DNA of 64,000 nt from Acetobacteraceae bacterium (GCA_004843165.1 CP039459.1:685501-749500), one strand, 5' to 3'; positions 28,941 through 37,779 are shown, numbered from the stretch's first letter. Program-made: numbers and translations. Notes: a model not told the origin generated them from the letters alone.

Positions 28941-28974
28941 AAAACCGCCCCTTTTTAAATAAAGGGGCGGTTTT
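28941..28974 (+). terminator. Intrinsic terminator after the aldehyde dehydrogenase gene
   Basis: A 14-bp perfect stem (28941-28954 with 28961-28974) has core ACCGCCCC/GGGGCGGT, a six-base loop and a T-run continuing to 28976. Confidence 0.92.
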
Positions 28975-29040
28975 TTCTTGACGCTTTTACCTAAAAGCTC
29001 ACATTTACGCAGGAAGAAATGTTTTTACAGGAGTATTAAA

Positions 29041-29445
29041 ATGACTTCATGGATCTCTTGTCTCTCTGTCATGCTTGGCGGGGCAATTGGTACTCTGGCA
29101 CGTTATCTGATGGGACTTGCTATGTCTTCCCTCAGCCGTGCTTTTCCATGGGGCACGCTATGTATTAATATCCTCGCCTCTTTTCTCATTGCCTTTTTCG
29201 GCATGCTGACACTGGCGAATGGACGCTTCCCTGCCTCTGAAAATCTCCGTCTGTTTTTTATGGTGGGCGTTTGCGGTGGTTTCAGCACCGTCTCTTCTTT
29301 TTCATTGCAAACATTGGATCTCTGGCGTGAAGGCTCCCCTGAAAAAGCCCTGTTAAATATCTTCCTAACAGCCTCTCTCTCGATGGCAGGTGTTTTCTTA
29401 GGATTTTTAGCCGGAACCTATCTTAACAATATGCTAAAAGCTTAG
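29041..29445 (+). CDS. crcB: Fluoride channel CrcB/Fluc
   Basis: ATG 29041, seven bases after AGGAG, gives 134 residues, the usual CrcB length. Four hydrophobic helices carry the family marks: GGAIGTLARYLMG at the start, a conserved Asn in FPWGTLCINILASF, and GVCGGFSTVSSFS corresponding to the GxxGGxTTFSTF pore motif. CrcB exports fluoride passively as an antiparallel dimer. No fluoride-riboswitch-like sequence is visible in the short leader. Its last codons overlap the convergent beta-flower gene by four bases. Confidence 0.95.
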   Translation: MTSWISCLSVMLGGAIGTLARYLMGLAMSSLSRAFPWGTLCINILASFLIAFFGMLTLANGRFPASENLRLFFMVGVCGGFSTVSSFSLQTLDLWREGSPEKALLNIFLTASLSMAGVFLGFLAGTYLNNMLKA

Positions 29446-29900
29446 GATGTCCTTACGACAAGCTTAAAGGCGGCGGCACCGTTCCCCTCCGGAACTTTTC
29501 CAATATAGCCGCCTGAGGCATCATAAACAGCGCCATCATCATTAATCTTGCCGAGATATTCTCCGTTTTTACCATACATTCCGCCATCGGCATGAACTGT
29601 TCCTTGATAATCACCGGAAGCGCCATAAATTTCACCGCTTGGATCAATCTTGCCTTGATAATCACCTGAACTTCCGTAAAGCTGACCGCTTGAAGTCTCT
29701 TTCCCCTGATACTGGCCTGACTTTCCGTAGATTTGTCCGTCAGAATGAATCTCTCCAAGGTAATCCCCACTCTGGCCATAAGTTTGACCGCCTTTATTTC
29801 CCCCCAAAGGGGCATCAGCCCTCGTCACAGCTGGAAAAGAAAAGAGCCAACACGACACCAAAAACAAAATAAAAAAGAGATTTTGAAAGCCTCTTTTCAC
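29442..29900 (-). CDS. Secreted five-repeat beta-flower protein
   Basis: The 152-residue protein has a signal peptide (FFILFLVSCWLFSFPAVTRA) and then about five or six copies of an ~18-residue strand repeat with core GxIYGxSGxYxGKI. This resembles what databases call 5-fold beta-flower proteins, small closed beta-propeller-like folds. It starts at GTG 29900, which overlaps the TGA of the upstream repeat gene in a GTGA arrangement, with GGAGG about five bases before. Translational coupling is therefore likely. The role is unknown. Confidence 0.8.
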   Translation of the reverse strand: MKRGFQNLFFILFLVSCWLFSFPAVTRADAPLGGNKGGQTYGQSGDYLGEIHSDGQIYGKSGQYQGKETSSGQLYGSSGDYQGKIDPSGEIYGASGDYQGTVHADGGMYGKNGEYLGKINDDGAVYDASGGYIGKVPEGNGAAAFKLVVRTS

Positions 29901-30316
29901 GCAACCTCCTGCAATGTTTTTCCATGCGATGGATCTTTTTGAAACGCATCAGATGAAGAAGATTTACTTCCCCTTAAAAGCGCAAAAGCCGCCATTCTTT
30001 TATCAGCAATGCGCCCAATAAGGCCCGTATCATGAGAGAAAAATCTACCTTCTCCGTCAAAATACCCTAAACATTGCCCTTCATTGTTATGAACTTCGCC
30101 TTGAAGTGTCAACGAGCCTAGATATTTTCCCTCTGCATTGAAGATTTTGCCATCTGACGGCACTGCACCAAGATATTCGCCATTGGCATTAAATATCTCT
30201 CCCTCATCGGTGATCTCTCCGAGATAAACCCCATTCTCATCAAAAATTTCACCTTGATTGGCAATCGTTCCGAGATAACTCCCTTTTGAATCATATCTTA
30301 GACCTTTCCAATCCAT
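29897..30316 (-). CDS. Cytoplasmic beta-flower repeat protein
   Basis: ATG 30316 follows a GGGAGGGGG SD and gives 139 residues; ATGs further upstream have no SD. The first ~95 residues are five copies of an 18-19-residue repeat (GEIFDENGVYLGEI, GEIFNANGEYLGAV, GKIFNAEGKYLGSL). They are the same type as in the coupled downstream gene but with no signal peptide. The C-terminal ~40 residues are non-repetitive. The pair may act in and outside the cytoplasm. Function is unknown. Confidence 0.78.
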   Translation of the reverse strand: MDWKGLRYDSKGSYLGTIANQGEIFDENGVYLGEITDEGEIFNANGEYLGAVPSDGKIFNAEGKYLGSLTLQGEVHNNEGQCLGYFDGEGRFFSHDTGLIGRIADKRMAAFALLRGSKSSSSDAFQKDPSHGKTLQEVA

Positions 30317-30496
30317 GTCCCCCTCCCCTGTCATGATTTTATGGCAATAGTCCATTACAAAATATAGACCTCTAAACAAAGAAAAGATATATAGAAAAGG
30401 TAAATCGAAAACATATTCTTGATTACAGGACAAAGGCCAATACTATCTTTGTGCCTAAACAAAAACGAATGTATTTCTTAAGAAAAGGATGAAACA

Positions 30497-31027
30497 TTGA
30501 AAGTTATTAATCTTATTGGCGGCCCCGGCTCCGGAAAATCCACCACGGCAGCCCATATTTTCGCCTATTTAAAAGAAAAACAGGTTGGTCGTGTTGAGCT
30601 CGTCAGTGAATTTGCAAAAGATGTTGTTTACGATGAAGCTTTCAGCATTTTCAAAGATCAGCTTTATGTCCTGGCCCAGCAAAATCACCGTCTTGAAAGA
30701 CTGCGTGACAAGGTGGATTATGCGATTGTAGATTCCCCACTTCCGCTAATTTTAGCGCATTGTGAAGGGATTGCATTTGATATGAAACGGATCGTTCACG
30801 AAGTCTTTAATAGCTACAATAATATCAATTTCATTTTAGAACGTGAAGCCTCTTTGCCTTACGAAGAATACGGACGTTATGAAACGCTCGATCAGGCAAA
30901 AGCACTGGATCAAAAAATGGCAGAGATTTTTGCACCTTTCCCGGTCACAAAAAGCAATGCTTTTAAATGGAAAGAAATCGCCGAGTTTATCATGGATGAT
31001 TATAAAAAAGCGCAGCAAGGCGCCTAA
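30497..31027 (+). CDS. P-loop NTPase (phage-like AAA/kinase-type)
   Basis: The 176-residue protein starts at TTG 30497, about seven bases after AAAAGGA. It has a Walker A GGPGSGKS at residues 8-15, a hydrophobic strand ending in DYAIVDSPLPL as the probable Walker B, and INFILEREASLPYEEYGR, which resembles a lid with catalytic Arg. The small size and layout recall NadR/kinase-like P-loop proteins often found in phages. The substrate is unknown. No phage genes surround it. Confidence 0.7.
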   Translation: MKVINLIGGPGSGKSTTAAHIFAYLKEKQVGRVELVSEFAKDVVYDEAFSIFKDQLYVLAQQNHRLERLRDKVDYAIVDSPLPLILAHCEGIAFDMKRIVHEVFNSYNNINFILEREASLPYEEYGRYETLDQAKALDQKMAEIFAPFPVTKSNAFKWKEIAEFIMDDYKKAQQGA

Positions 31028-31202
31028 GACATCTTTCTAACGGATGCGCTTGTGCAATTTTGCATAACAGCAACTTATGTAGAGGCGCATCAGAAGAGAG
31101 TATCTGAGGGAAAATGGACTCAAAGCCAGCCTCATCTTGATCTTGTTCTTTATGTTGGCGGCAATATCTACTGCTAGGGCAAAATTCCGGGACAATCTCT
31201 CA

Positions 31203-32114
31203 ATGACTTATAAAATTCTCTTTCTCGTCAATCCCGTAGCGCACCGTGCAAAACCCCGCAATATCCAGCTTTATTGCCAATTTCTTAAAGCACATGACGC
31301 AACAGTCTCACTCCTCTGAACAAAAAGTGAAAAAGAAGCTTTCCAAATTGCCCTGCAAACCAGTCATGAAGCCTACGATCTTCTGGCGATTGTAGGCGGA
31401 GACGGAAGCATTCCAGGGGTTGCCAGCGGTCTTTATGAACGTAAAAAATTAGGAAAAATGCCTTTGCCGCTTTGGATTGTGCCGCTTGGGATAGCCAATG
31501 TTTTAGCACGAGAGCTGAAAATTCCACGTCGCCTTAAAAAAATACTTACTATCTTCTCACAAAAGCCCGACCATGTGCGCTTTGTCCGGCACTTCTCAAA
31601 AGCCAAGAGGGGGAAAAGCTTTTTCTTCAAATGGCAAGTGCGGGTTTTAGATGCTGAAACCGTTGCGAATGTTTCCTACCGCCTTAAAAAATCTTTAGGT
31701 GGGATCGCCTATCTTATCGCCCTGCTTAAACTGCTCAAAGCGCCTCTTCCGCTTGTTCACATACATTTAAAGCACAAAAATATTTCAGAAAATTTTCAGG
31801 CAAGCTGTGCAATCTTTTCAAGAGGCTCTCTCTACGGCGGCCCCTTTTGCATTGCCAAAAACCAGCATCCGAGTTCTAAAGAAACACATCTTATTCTGTT
31901 TCAAGCCTCTGGGAAAATAGCATTTTCCCTCTCTGTTCTTGGCGCTTTTCTCCCCTTTCCTTTTTTAAAGAAAGAACTTTTTCTCAAAAAAATCGAACCG
32001 GAGACGGAATGTCATTTTCTCGGCCACAGTGCTGTTCAGGCAGATGGCGATCTTAAAGGAAAACTCCCTGCCCTTTTAACGTGCGCTCCCTTTCCACTCA
32101 CTTTTTTGCACTAA
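31203..32114 (+). pseudogene. Diacylglycerol kinase family gene with an in-frame TGA
   Basis: One frame runs from ATG 31203 to TAA 32114, broken only by TGA at 31317. Before the stop it encodes YKILFLVNPVAHRAK, the DAGK N-terminus. After it come LAIVGGDGSIPGV (the GGDGT nucleotide motif), PLGIANVLARELKIP and a late VQADGDLKGKLP (the VExDGE-type motif). The domains are in order and at normal spacing, and no frameshift is needed. The TGA sits between strand 2 and the Ala-rich helix and could be a TGG Trp codon with one change. An internal restart would lose the first strand. It is probably a recent pseudogene, though readthrough or sequencing error cannot be excluded. Confidence 0.8.
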
Positions 32115-32148
32115 AAAAGGCTGTTCTTTTTAAAAAGAACAGCCTTTT
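32115..32148. terminator. Bidirectional intrinsic terminator
   Basis: AAAAGGCTGTTCTTTTT at 32115-32131 pairs perfectly with 32132-32148. The GC part is GGCTGTTC/GAACAGCC, with A/T tracts on both sides. It serves the convergent genes ending at 32114 and 32178. Confidence 0.9.
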
Positions 32149-32177
32149 CTCAATAGTTTCCTGAGAAAACTAAAAAC

Positions 32178-32528
32178 TTAGCTCAATTCTTCTAGCTCAA
32201 GCTCAACCTCGCCCTGCTTGGCAATTTTATGCAATGCCAATGCAGCAACAACAAGGCTCGCCGCAATAACGGTCAACACAATAGCAAAGAAAACACCGGC
32301 AACTGTCAAAGCAACACAGGCGTTATGCAGTGCATGGTGCAAATGCTGGACATGCTCATTTAAATCCGGAGATTTTTGAACCTCTGAGATAATGGCATCA
32401 GTATGGGTGATGACTTCATTGATGACATCTTTGGTCACTTCATGAATGTTAGAAATTGCGATGCCAACAGGATGTGTGACATCTGTTTCAACGATTTTAA
32501 CAGGAACTGTAACAGGTGCGTCAGCCAT
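32178..32528 (-). CDS. Small membrane-anchored protein of unknown function
   Basis: ATG 32528 gives 116 residues; the upstream in-frame ATG at 32585 would add a Cys-rich stretch that looks non-coding. The N-terminal ~70 residues are soluble and helical with several His (VQHLHHALHNAC). They are followed by one or two membrane helices (VALTVAGVFFAIVLTVIAASL) and an acidic tail ending LELEELS. I do not recognise a family. Confidence 0.65.
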   Translation of the reverse strand: MADAPVTVPVKIVETDVTHPVGIAISNIHEVTKDVINEVITHTDAIISEVQKSPDLNEHVQHLHHALHNACVALTVAGVFFAIVLTVIAASLVVAALALHKIAKQGEVELELEELS

Positions 32529-32717
32529 AATATTTTGATCTTTCCTATGTTTCTCACAAACACATCGCAAATAAGCGCACAACATTCTCTGTGAAGAAAA
32601 GTAATGTCTCTGGCTAAAGCGACGTTTAGGGTTTTACGGTGCTTTGAAAAAAACGAGAAGTCAAGCTACTGCTAAGCGTAACACACCGCTTCCGCAGAAG
32701 AGTGACACTTATTTGTC

Positions 32718-33986
32718 TCACTCCTCATCCCGATAAGCCTCAACGCCAGCGATCGGAGGCAAGTCCGCATGTGTTCGCTTGACAGGTTTTTGCGCCGTTT
32801 CCTGTAAAGCACCGGCATGGCTGGAGGGTTTCCCCTCTGCCGTCACGGGATAAAGATATTGTGCATTATCCTCGCCAATATAGGATTCCGTTGCTTTTTC
32901 CGCTAAATGCTCTTGTTTTTGATGGGAAATCGCCTTCTCCTCTGTCAAAGAGGGAATAGCTTGCGGTTTTTGTAATCCCCCCTCAAGGGCAGCCTTCGCC
33001 TCTGCAAGATTAAGCGGCGGCGGCGCTAAAACCTGTGCAGGCGGCGGCACAAGCACACCTTCTTGTGCCTTAACCATTTTAACAGGCTGGGGCTTAATCA
33101 AGGCAGAGATAAATTCCGGATGATGTCGATCCTTAAATTCTTCAGGAATCATTTCAGCAAGCCAATTTGCATAAATTTCTAAAGGATCATCCGTTTTTTT
33201 AAGCGGAATGGTTTTCAACGCCTTCCATTTTTCCACCAGTAATTTTGGCTCAGAACGTTTTAGATCTGCTGTCCACCATTCCGGCGGTGAATGATGTTTC
33301 AAACAATTCTCCAGACGGTAATTCTCCTCTGCCGAAGGCGGACACAATTCTAACGCATCAATCAGACTGCCACGTGTTTCGCCTAAAAGCTCATCTATCG
33401 TCATGCCGGGTAACTGGCTTTTCCATTTAGCAGACATATTGTTGCCATAAGAAGCCGCCGCATTTTGTATTCCTGCTGAAGTACCTTGCGGTTGAAAATA
33501 ACGATTACTGATTTTTTGATGCGGATCTATCCCCAAAACAAAACTTTTATTTTGCGTGTCCTGTGCATGATGATGCTGCGCATTTTGCAATTGCGCCTGC
33601 AACTGTGCCTGCCCCGCCTTTTGACTTTCCTCTGGTGAAAGCGTCGGCATGGGATCACTTTCCCCCATTTCCCCTAATAAGGTCGGCGGTGGCGTTAAGG
33701 ATGTTTTTGCCCCTTTATGGGCGGCAAGATAAGCCGTGACATCGGGCGATTGCTGCGGGCCGGATTTTGAGATCTTGCGCTTACTTTCCTCTTCCAGAAC
33801 ACGGGCCTCTTCCTGATGACGGAAATGACGTTGGTAATTGGCCTCTTCCCCCTCTTTATCATTCTCAGCGGAATCTCTCAGAAGCGCCTCTTCTGCAATA
33901 TCCATTGCCCATGAATTTTTTGCACTGACGGCACCAAAAAGAGAAGCTCCCCCAATTAAAAAAGACAGAAAATATAAAGACCGCAT
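32718..33986 (-). CDS. Secreted Pro/Gln-rich protein of unknown function
   Basis: ATG 33986, six bases after AAAGG, gives 422 residues; TTG 33992 is too close to the SD. A signal peptide is visible (LYFLSFLIGGASLFGAVSA). The mature part is low-complexity, with Gln/His stretches (QLQAQLQNAQHHHAQ) and Pro-rich segments (VLVPPPAQVLAPPPLNL). A short more ordered region sits in the middle (DALELCPPSAEENYRLENCL, two Cys). It opens the region of unusual envelope genes and is 10 bases from the stop of the upstream membrane-protein gene, so both are probably in one operon. Function unknown. Confidence 0.72.
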   Translation of the reverse strand: MRSLYFLSFLIGGASLFGAVSAKNSWAMDIAEEALLRDSAENDKEGEEANYQRHFRHQEEARVLEEESKRKISKSGPQQSPDVTAYLAAHKGAKTSLTPPPTLLGEMGESDPMPTLSPEESQKAGQAQLQAQLQNAQHHHAQDTQNKSFVLGIDPHQKISNRYFQPQGTSAGIQNAAASYGNNMSAKWKSQLPGMTIDELLGETRGSLIDALELCPPSAEENYRLENCLKHHSPPEWWTADLKRSEPKLLVEKWKALKTIPLKKTDDPLEIYANWLAEMIPEEFKDRHHPEFISALIKPQPVKMVKAQEGVLVPPPAQVLAPPPLNLAEAKAALEGGLQKPQAIPSLTEEKAISHQKQEHLAEKATESYIGEDNAQYLYPVTAEGKPSSHAGALQETAQKPVKRTHADLPPIAGVEAYRDEE

Positions 33987-33995
33987 GTTCAACCT

Positions 33996-34478
33996 TTAAA
34001 ATGTTTTCATCGGGGAATAGTCCCAATTTATGGCTTTTTCAATTGCTTCGGCCATTTTTCTAAGCTCGTGTGGCTTTAAGGATGTTCTTGCTAAAATCTC
34101 TTTTTCATCCCCGTCATCCTCAATTTCGAGATAAAGCGCAAAAGGCGGAAAAAGTGTAAAATACAAAGCAAAAATAAACGCCAGAACGCCTATAAGAAAA
34201 ATAAACCAATCCCAAGGCCGGCTTAAAAGCCTAAAAGGGAAATCCCACAGACTAACATCTTGAAAAGACAGAATCCCATAGATCAAAAAAAGGGAAATCC
34301 AAAAAGCCCCCCAACCGAAATAAAGACCGCTACGGCGACGCACATTGCCCCCTGTAAGCATATGTGTTGGCAGGCGTATTTTGCCGATCTCAACAAAATC
34401 CCCGGTAACAAGCCCTAAAGGTGCTTTATAAAAAATCTTGACAGCTTGCTGTGCGACCCTGTGCGTGTGGTTTTCCAT
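33996..34478 (-). CDS. Two-helix membrane protein of unknown function
   Basis: I take ATG 34478, giving 160 residues; ATG 34523 has only AGG directly abutting it. A soluble N-terminal beta-rich part (VKIFYKAPLGLVTGDFVEIG) precedes two helices (GWGAFWISLFLIYGIL and WDWFIFLIGVLAFIFALYF). A cytoplasmic tail with LYLEIEDDGDEKEI and a helical end (PHELRKMAEAIEKAINW) follows. This resembles membrane-bound PH-like or DUF-type proteins, but no family is certain. The gene precedes the secreted Pro/Gln-rich gene in the same operon. Confidence 0.68.
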   Translation of the reverse strand: MENHTHRVAQQAVKIFYKAPLGLVTGDFVEIGKIRLPTHMLTGGNVRRRSGLYFGWGAFWISLFLIYGILSFQDVSLWDFPFRLLSRPWDWFIFLIGVLAFIFALYFTLFPPFALYLEIEDDGDEKEILARTSLKPHELRKMAEAIEKAINWDYSPMKTF

Positions 34479-34727
34479 TTTCAGCTCTATTCGATTGTAT
34501 CGTTTTACAAATCTCTCCAGCATCCTAAAAAAGCATAAAGCCTAGAAAATTTAAGATAATTCTCTAAAATAAATAAAGGAAGAGCTTTGTTTCGCCAGTG
34601 CTTTATTTTTTTCTATCTTCTTCTCATGATTTAAGGGTAAACAGAAAAGAGTGAAATCCACAATGAACAAGCGAGAAAACCTTCTTTTTCGTCCATTAAA
34701 GTGCCGTGCCGCAAACGAGTTTATCTT

Positions 34728-36617
34728 ATGAATGATGGAGACTTCCTCTCCCCCTCAAAGCCAAATCTTTTTTTAATGCTCACAGAAGCGGCCGCACGCC
34801 GCCTGCGTCTTTCGACATTTTCTTTTTTTGCTGCCCCCTTTTTCTTTTCTGTACCAGCATTTTATCTCACCCCTAAACCTGTGTTTGCACAATCCGTGAG
34901 TAATGTTTCCGAAGATGAAAACCATATCTGGGGCGATTGGATTTCTGCGTTGCGCCTTGACGAAGAAGACGAGAAAAAGCCTATTCTCTGCCGTCTTTCT
35001 GGAAATTATGGAAAATTTGGCCTTTGGGCCTCCAAAGAGGGACTTGAAATTACCAGTGAAGATGCCAACTGGAACCTGCCTGAAAAAAGCGGCGGCGCTG
35101 TCACACTTCAAATCAAAAACCACTTGGTAACGGAACATATTGATCCCAATAAAGATGGCGGGGAACCGATCAAACCGATGCCCTTCCGAGGGCGTCTAAC
35201 GGCTGATTTTCAAGATACTTTCTTTATGCTGGCTCAAACCCCAGAGCGGATGGCGGCTTCCATTACGATTGAGCGTCTTTTACCGCTCTTAGCCGCTTTA
35301 GAGCAGGGAGAGAGTGCAACCTTGCGTTTTGGAACACGATCTCCTGAGCCGCTCCCGCTCTCAGGCACCCAAGAGGCCATCAGTGATTTCAGGGAATGCG
35401 CCTTTAAAAATCACTTTGCCGATTTACGTGCCACGGCTGAATCAGACGAAAATATTCTTGAAGGGGAAGATGAAAGCGAGAAACGCGCTTCCAACAGAGC
35501 AAAACAAAACCAAGACCCTTATAAAAATCCCTTCACACCAAAATCGAGTGAAAATCCTTGGCCGGAATCAAAAGAAACGCCAGCGCCTGTCATTGATGAG
35601 GAAGATGATCCAGATGCTCCAGAAACGCCGAATGAATTTAGCGAACAGCCGAAATCTCCGGGGGCACCACTGCCATTGACCGAAGAAGAACAAGCGGAAA
35701 TTGATCAAAAACGGGCCGAAGCCGTGCAAGAAAAAGAACGTCTGGAAGAGGAAGTCCGCCAGAAACAGATCGAAATTGCCGAAGAGGAAGAGGCTAAAAA
35801 ACGGGCGGCGGAACGTGAGGCAAAAAGGCTTGCAGATATTGCCGCAGCCCAACAGGCACGCCAAGCCCGCAAGGAACGTGCCGCTGCACGTGCACAAGCT
35901 CGCCGGGAAAGTCTCAAAGCGGCGAATTTACGTGCCCGTAAAGAACGTGAAGCCGCACGGAAAAAAGCCCTCATCGAGCCAAAAGCGCCGCCATCGCAAG
36001 ATACGCTCAAAGCCCATCAAATTCAGGCGCAATCTGCTGTCTTGAGTGCCGAAATGCAAAAGGCGCAGGCCTTTATGGCCGATGTCGCCAAAGGGACAAA
36101 AAATCAACATAAAAAAGTCTCTGCCAATTTAGCCGCAAAACAAATCGCCAGCGCCCGCCATAGAATTCAGACACAGGCAGAACGGGAAGCGCTTGAAGTA
36201 GCACAAGGCTCTAAAGAGGTGCAAAACGAACGGGCTGAGAACGCCAATATTAGTCTCTCACAGACGCAAACCTATTTGGAAACGCAAGCCCAAAAGGTCA
36301 AAAATAAAAAAGCCCGCCAAACTTCGAAAAAGCTCTCTTCCGAAATGCAAGCGGCGCAAAACTTCTTGCAGGCGCAAAATGCACTCCAAGATAACGCCTC
36401 TCTCACGACGGCGCAAAAAGCCAGTGCAAAAAACAAGCTTCCCTTTGCGCATCAGCCGGCGACCTTCCGTGAAAAAATTGCGGCAAAGCCCTTGCCCAAT
36501 ACGAAACAACCCGTTCCTAAATCGGTACCGAAGCAGGGTGCTGGAACAAAAAAGAGTATTTTGCCTTTTTCCGATCAAAATCCGACAACACTTCCCAAAA
36601 TCAAGAAAGAGACCTAA
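34728..36617 (+). CDS. Secreted protein with TolA-like Ala/Lys/Glu coiled coil
   Basis: ATG 34728 gives about 629 residues; in-frame GTG 34701 has no better SD. A signal peptide ends near PKPVFAQS. Residues ~50-240 form a beta-rich domain (CRLSGNYGKFGLWASKEGL, with a paired CAF/CRL cysteine). Residues ~270-560 are a long, very charged coiled coil (blocks such as EEEVRQKQIEIAEEEEAKK) with no membrane helix. The end is basic and Pro-rich. It could span the periplasm and bind envelope proteins. It is followed by a 56-residue membrane gene and lies next to the modular membrane genes. Function is unknown. Confidence 0.72.
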   Translation: MNDGDFLSPSKPNLFLMLTEAAARRLRLSTFSFFAAPFFFSVPAFYLTPKPVFAQSVSNVSEDENHIWGDWISALRLDEEDEKKPILCRLSGNYGKFGLWASKEGLEITSEDANWNLPEKSGGAVTLQIKNHLVTEHIDPNKDGGEPIKPMPFRGRLTADFQDTFFMLAQTPERMAASITIERLLPLLAALEQGESATLRFGTRSPEPLPLSGTQEAISDFRECAFKNHFADLRATAESDENILEGEDESEKRASNRAKQNQDPYKNPFTPKSSENPWPESKETPAPVIDEEDDPDAPETPNEFSEQPKSPGAPLPLTEEEQAEIDQKRAEAVQEKERLEEEVRQKQIEIAEEEEAKKRAAEREAKRLADIAAAQQARQARKERAAARAQARRESLKAANLRARKEREAARKKALIEPKAPPSQDTLKAHQIQAQSAVLSAEMQKAQAFMADVAKGTKNQHKKVSANLAAKQIASARHRIQTQAEREALEVAQGSKEVQNERAENANISLSQTQTYLETQAQKVKNKKARQTSKKLSSEMQAAQNFLQAQNALQDNASLTTAQKASAKNKLPFAHQPATFREKIAAKPLPNTKQPVPKSVPKQGAGTKKSILPFSDQNPTTLPKIKKET

Positions 36618-36647
36618 ACTCGGAAACGGTCTCACGAAAGGGAAAAT

Positions 36648-36818
36648 ATGCCTTCTGATAAACAAGAAAAGCACATTCCATCTGAAACGCCCCCTCCCAA
36701 AAAACTGACCTTATGGCAGAAAATTTGGAATGGGCATTGGGGAGGTTTAGGATGGATTATGATTGGCGGGAGTCTGGTCTTGATTCTTTATTTTGTCTGG
36801 CCCTTCCTTCCTCGGTAA
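36648..36818 (+). CDS. 56-residue single-helix membrane protein
   Basis: The small ORF has ATG 36648 about five bases after AAAGGGA and a TAA at 36816. The N-terminal half is charged and Pro-rich. The C-terminal half (LGWIMIGGSLVLILYFVWPF) is a single membrane helix preceded by TLWQKIWNGHW. It lies 30 bases after the coiled-coil gene and is probably co-expressed. No family is recognised. Confidence 0.7.
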   Translation: MPSDKQEKHIPSETPPPKKLTLWQKIWNGHWGGLGWIMIGGSLVLILYFVWPFLPR

Positions 36819-36840
36819 ATCTTTGAATTTGGGATAAACA

Positions 36841-37257
36841 ATGACAGAAAAACTGCTTGCGCCTTTGCGCTATTTGCACACGATGGTCCGTGTTTTAGAT
36901 TTAAAGCGCACCATTGGTTTTTATAATTTACTTGGTCTCGAAGAGCTTCGCCGCTCCGATGTTGAAGGCGGCCGCTATACGCTTGTCTTTATGGGATTTA
37001 AAGAAGATCCGAGCAAAGTAGAAATTGAATTGACCTTTAATTGGGATCGTACGGAACCTTATACAATCGGAGATGGTTTTGGACATTTTGCGATCGCTGT
37101 TCCCGATGTCGCTGCCGTTGCAAAAAAAGTGCATCAAGAAGGTGCAAAATTCGGCGGCAAAGTCACAAGAGAACCAGGCCCGGTGAAGTTTGGCAAAACC
37201 ATTATTGCTTTTGTGGAAGATCCTGACGGCTATAAAACCGAGCTCATCGAAAAATAA
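36841..37257 (+). CDS. gloA: Lactoylglutathione lyase (glyoxalase I)
   Basis: The 138-residue protein has the two beta-alpha-beta-beta-beta halves of GloA. Metal ligands are His13 in RYLHTMVRV, Glu63 in EIELTFNWD, His82 in GFGHFAIAV and Glu134 in KTELIEK. It isomerises the methylglyoxal-glutathione hemithioacetal to S-lactoylglutathione. The short length and lack of the eukaryotic insertion suggest a nickel-type enzyme, as in E. coli. It has no obvious link to the surrounding envelope genes. Confidence 0.95.
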   Translation: MTEKLLAPLRYLHTMVRVLDLKRTIGFYNLLGLEELRRSDVEGGRYTLVFMGFKEDPSKVEIELTFNWDRTEPYTIGDGFGHFAIAVPDVAAVAKKVHQEGAKFGGKVTREPGPVKFGKTIIAFVEDPDGYKTELIEK

Positions 37258-37299
37258 GAAATAAATGAAGAATAGAAAATCTTGGCCTCTCAAATGAGG

Positions 37300-37461
37300 T
37301 CAAGATGCCCAGCAATGGAGCGGCCATAAGATCAGCGGCAAAAAAAGTAAAAAACAATAAATGCCGGAAATCGTACTAAAATCCTTCAATGTCGCATGAA
37401 GGCAAAAGCTAAAAAGGACGAAAAGCGCAAGTTCAGCATAGATTTCAATCTCATAATGCAT
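37300..37461 (-). CDS. Small membrane protein, 53 residues
   Basis: ATG 37461 follows GAGGAAG by about eight bases; TTG 37485 would extend it. Two short hydrophobic stretches (AELALFVLFSFCLH and GIYCFLLFLPLILWPL) suggest two helices. It is 36 bases downstream of another small membrane gene on the same strand. Function unknown. Confidence 0.5.
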   Translation of the reverse strand: MHYEIEIYAELALFVLFSFCLHATLKDFSTISGIYCFLLFLPLILWPLHCWAS

Positions 37462-37497
37462 CTCAAAGACTTCCTCTTTTCTCAAAAAGTTTAGAAA

Positions 37498-37779
37498 TCA
37501 AAAAGGCTTTTCTAAATTTAAAGCCAACATGGCACTGGAATCCACAAGATTACCGCCAAAAAAGAAAAGCCATGAAAATCCTAAGATCCCCGTACATAAA
37601 AAGCAGGTAACCATGAGCCAGGCCATCTGTTCGAAACGAATGCAATGAAAAAAATCCTTTTTGTCGAAAAAACGACAAAGCGCATTATAAAGAGCCCCAT
37701 GAATTTCTTCTCTGGAAAGCACCGCACTGCCTAAACTTCTGGGCTTTTTTTCGAATTGTTGATTCCCCCCTGCAATCAT
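37498..37779 (-). CDS. Small membrane protein, 93 residues
   Basis: ATG 37779 has a strong AGGAGAGGGG SD. The N-terminal half is soluble (EEIHGALYNALCRFF). Residues ~50-75 form a Trp/Phe-rich hydrophobic region (WLMVTCFLCTGILGFSWLFFF), one or two helices. It starts a two-gene unit with the 53-residue gene. The 258 bases upstream, shared with nothing on the minus strand, probably hold its promoter. No family recognised. Confidence 0.62.
   Translation of the reverse strand: MIAGGNQQFEKKPRSLGSAVLSREEIHGALYNALCRFFDKKDFFHCIRFEQMAWLMVTCFLCTGILGFSWLFFFGGNLVDSSAMLALNLEKPF

Noticed and set aside
28975-29040. Fluoride riboswitch before crcB
   Set aside because: The leader is too short after the terminator and shows none of the conserved core bases or pseudoknot.
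24357-30316. Possible CRISPR-like or satellite repeats
   Set aside because: The periodicity comes from coding repeats (Sel1, 36 residues; beta-flower, about 18 residues), not from spaced identical DNA repeats.
35314-36110. Alternative-frame ORFs in the coiled-coil gene
   Set aside because: They are shadows of the Ala/Lys/Glu-rich repeats; the main frame has a signal peptide and continuous coiled coil.
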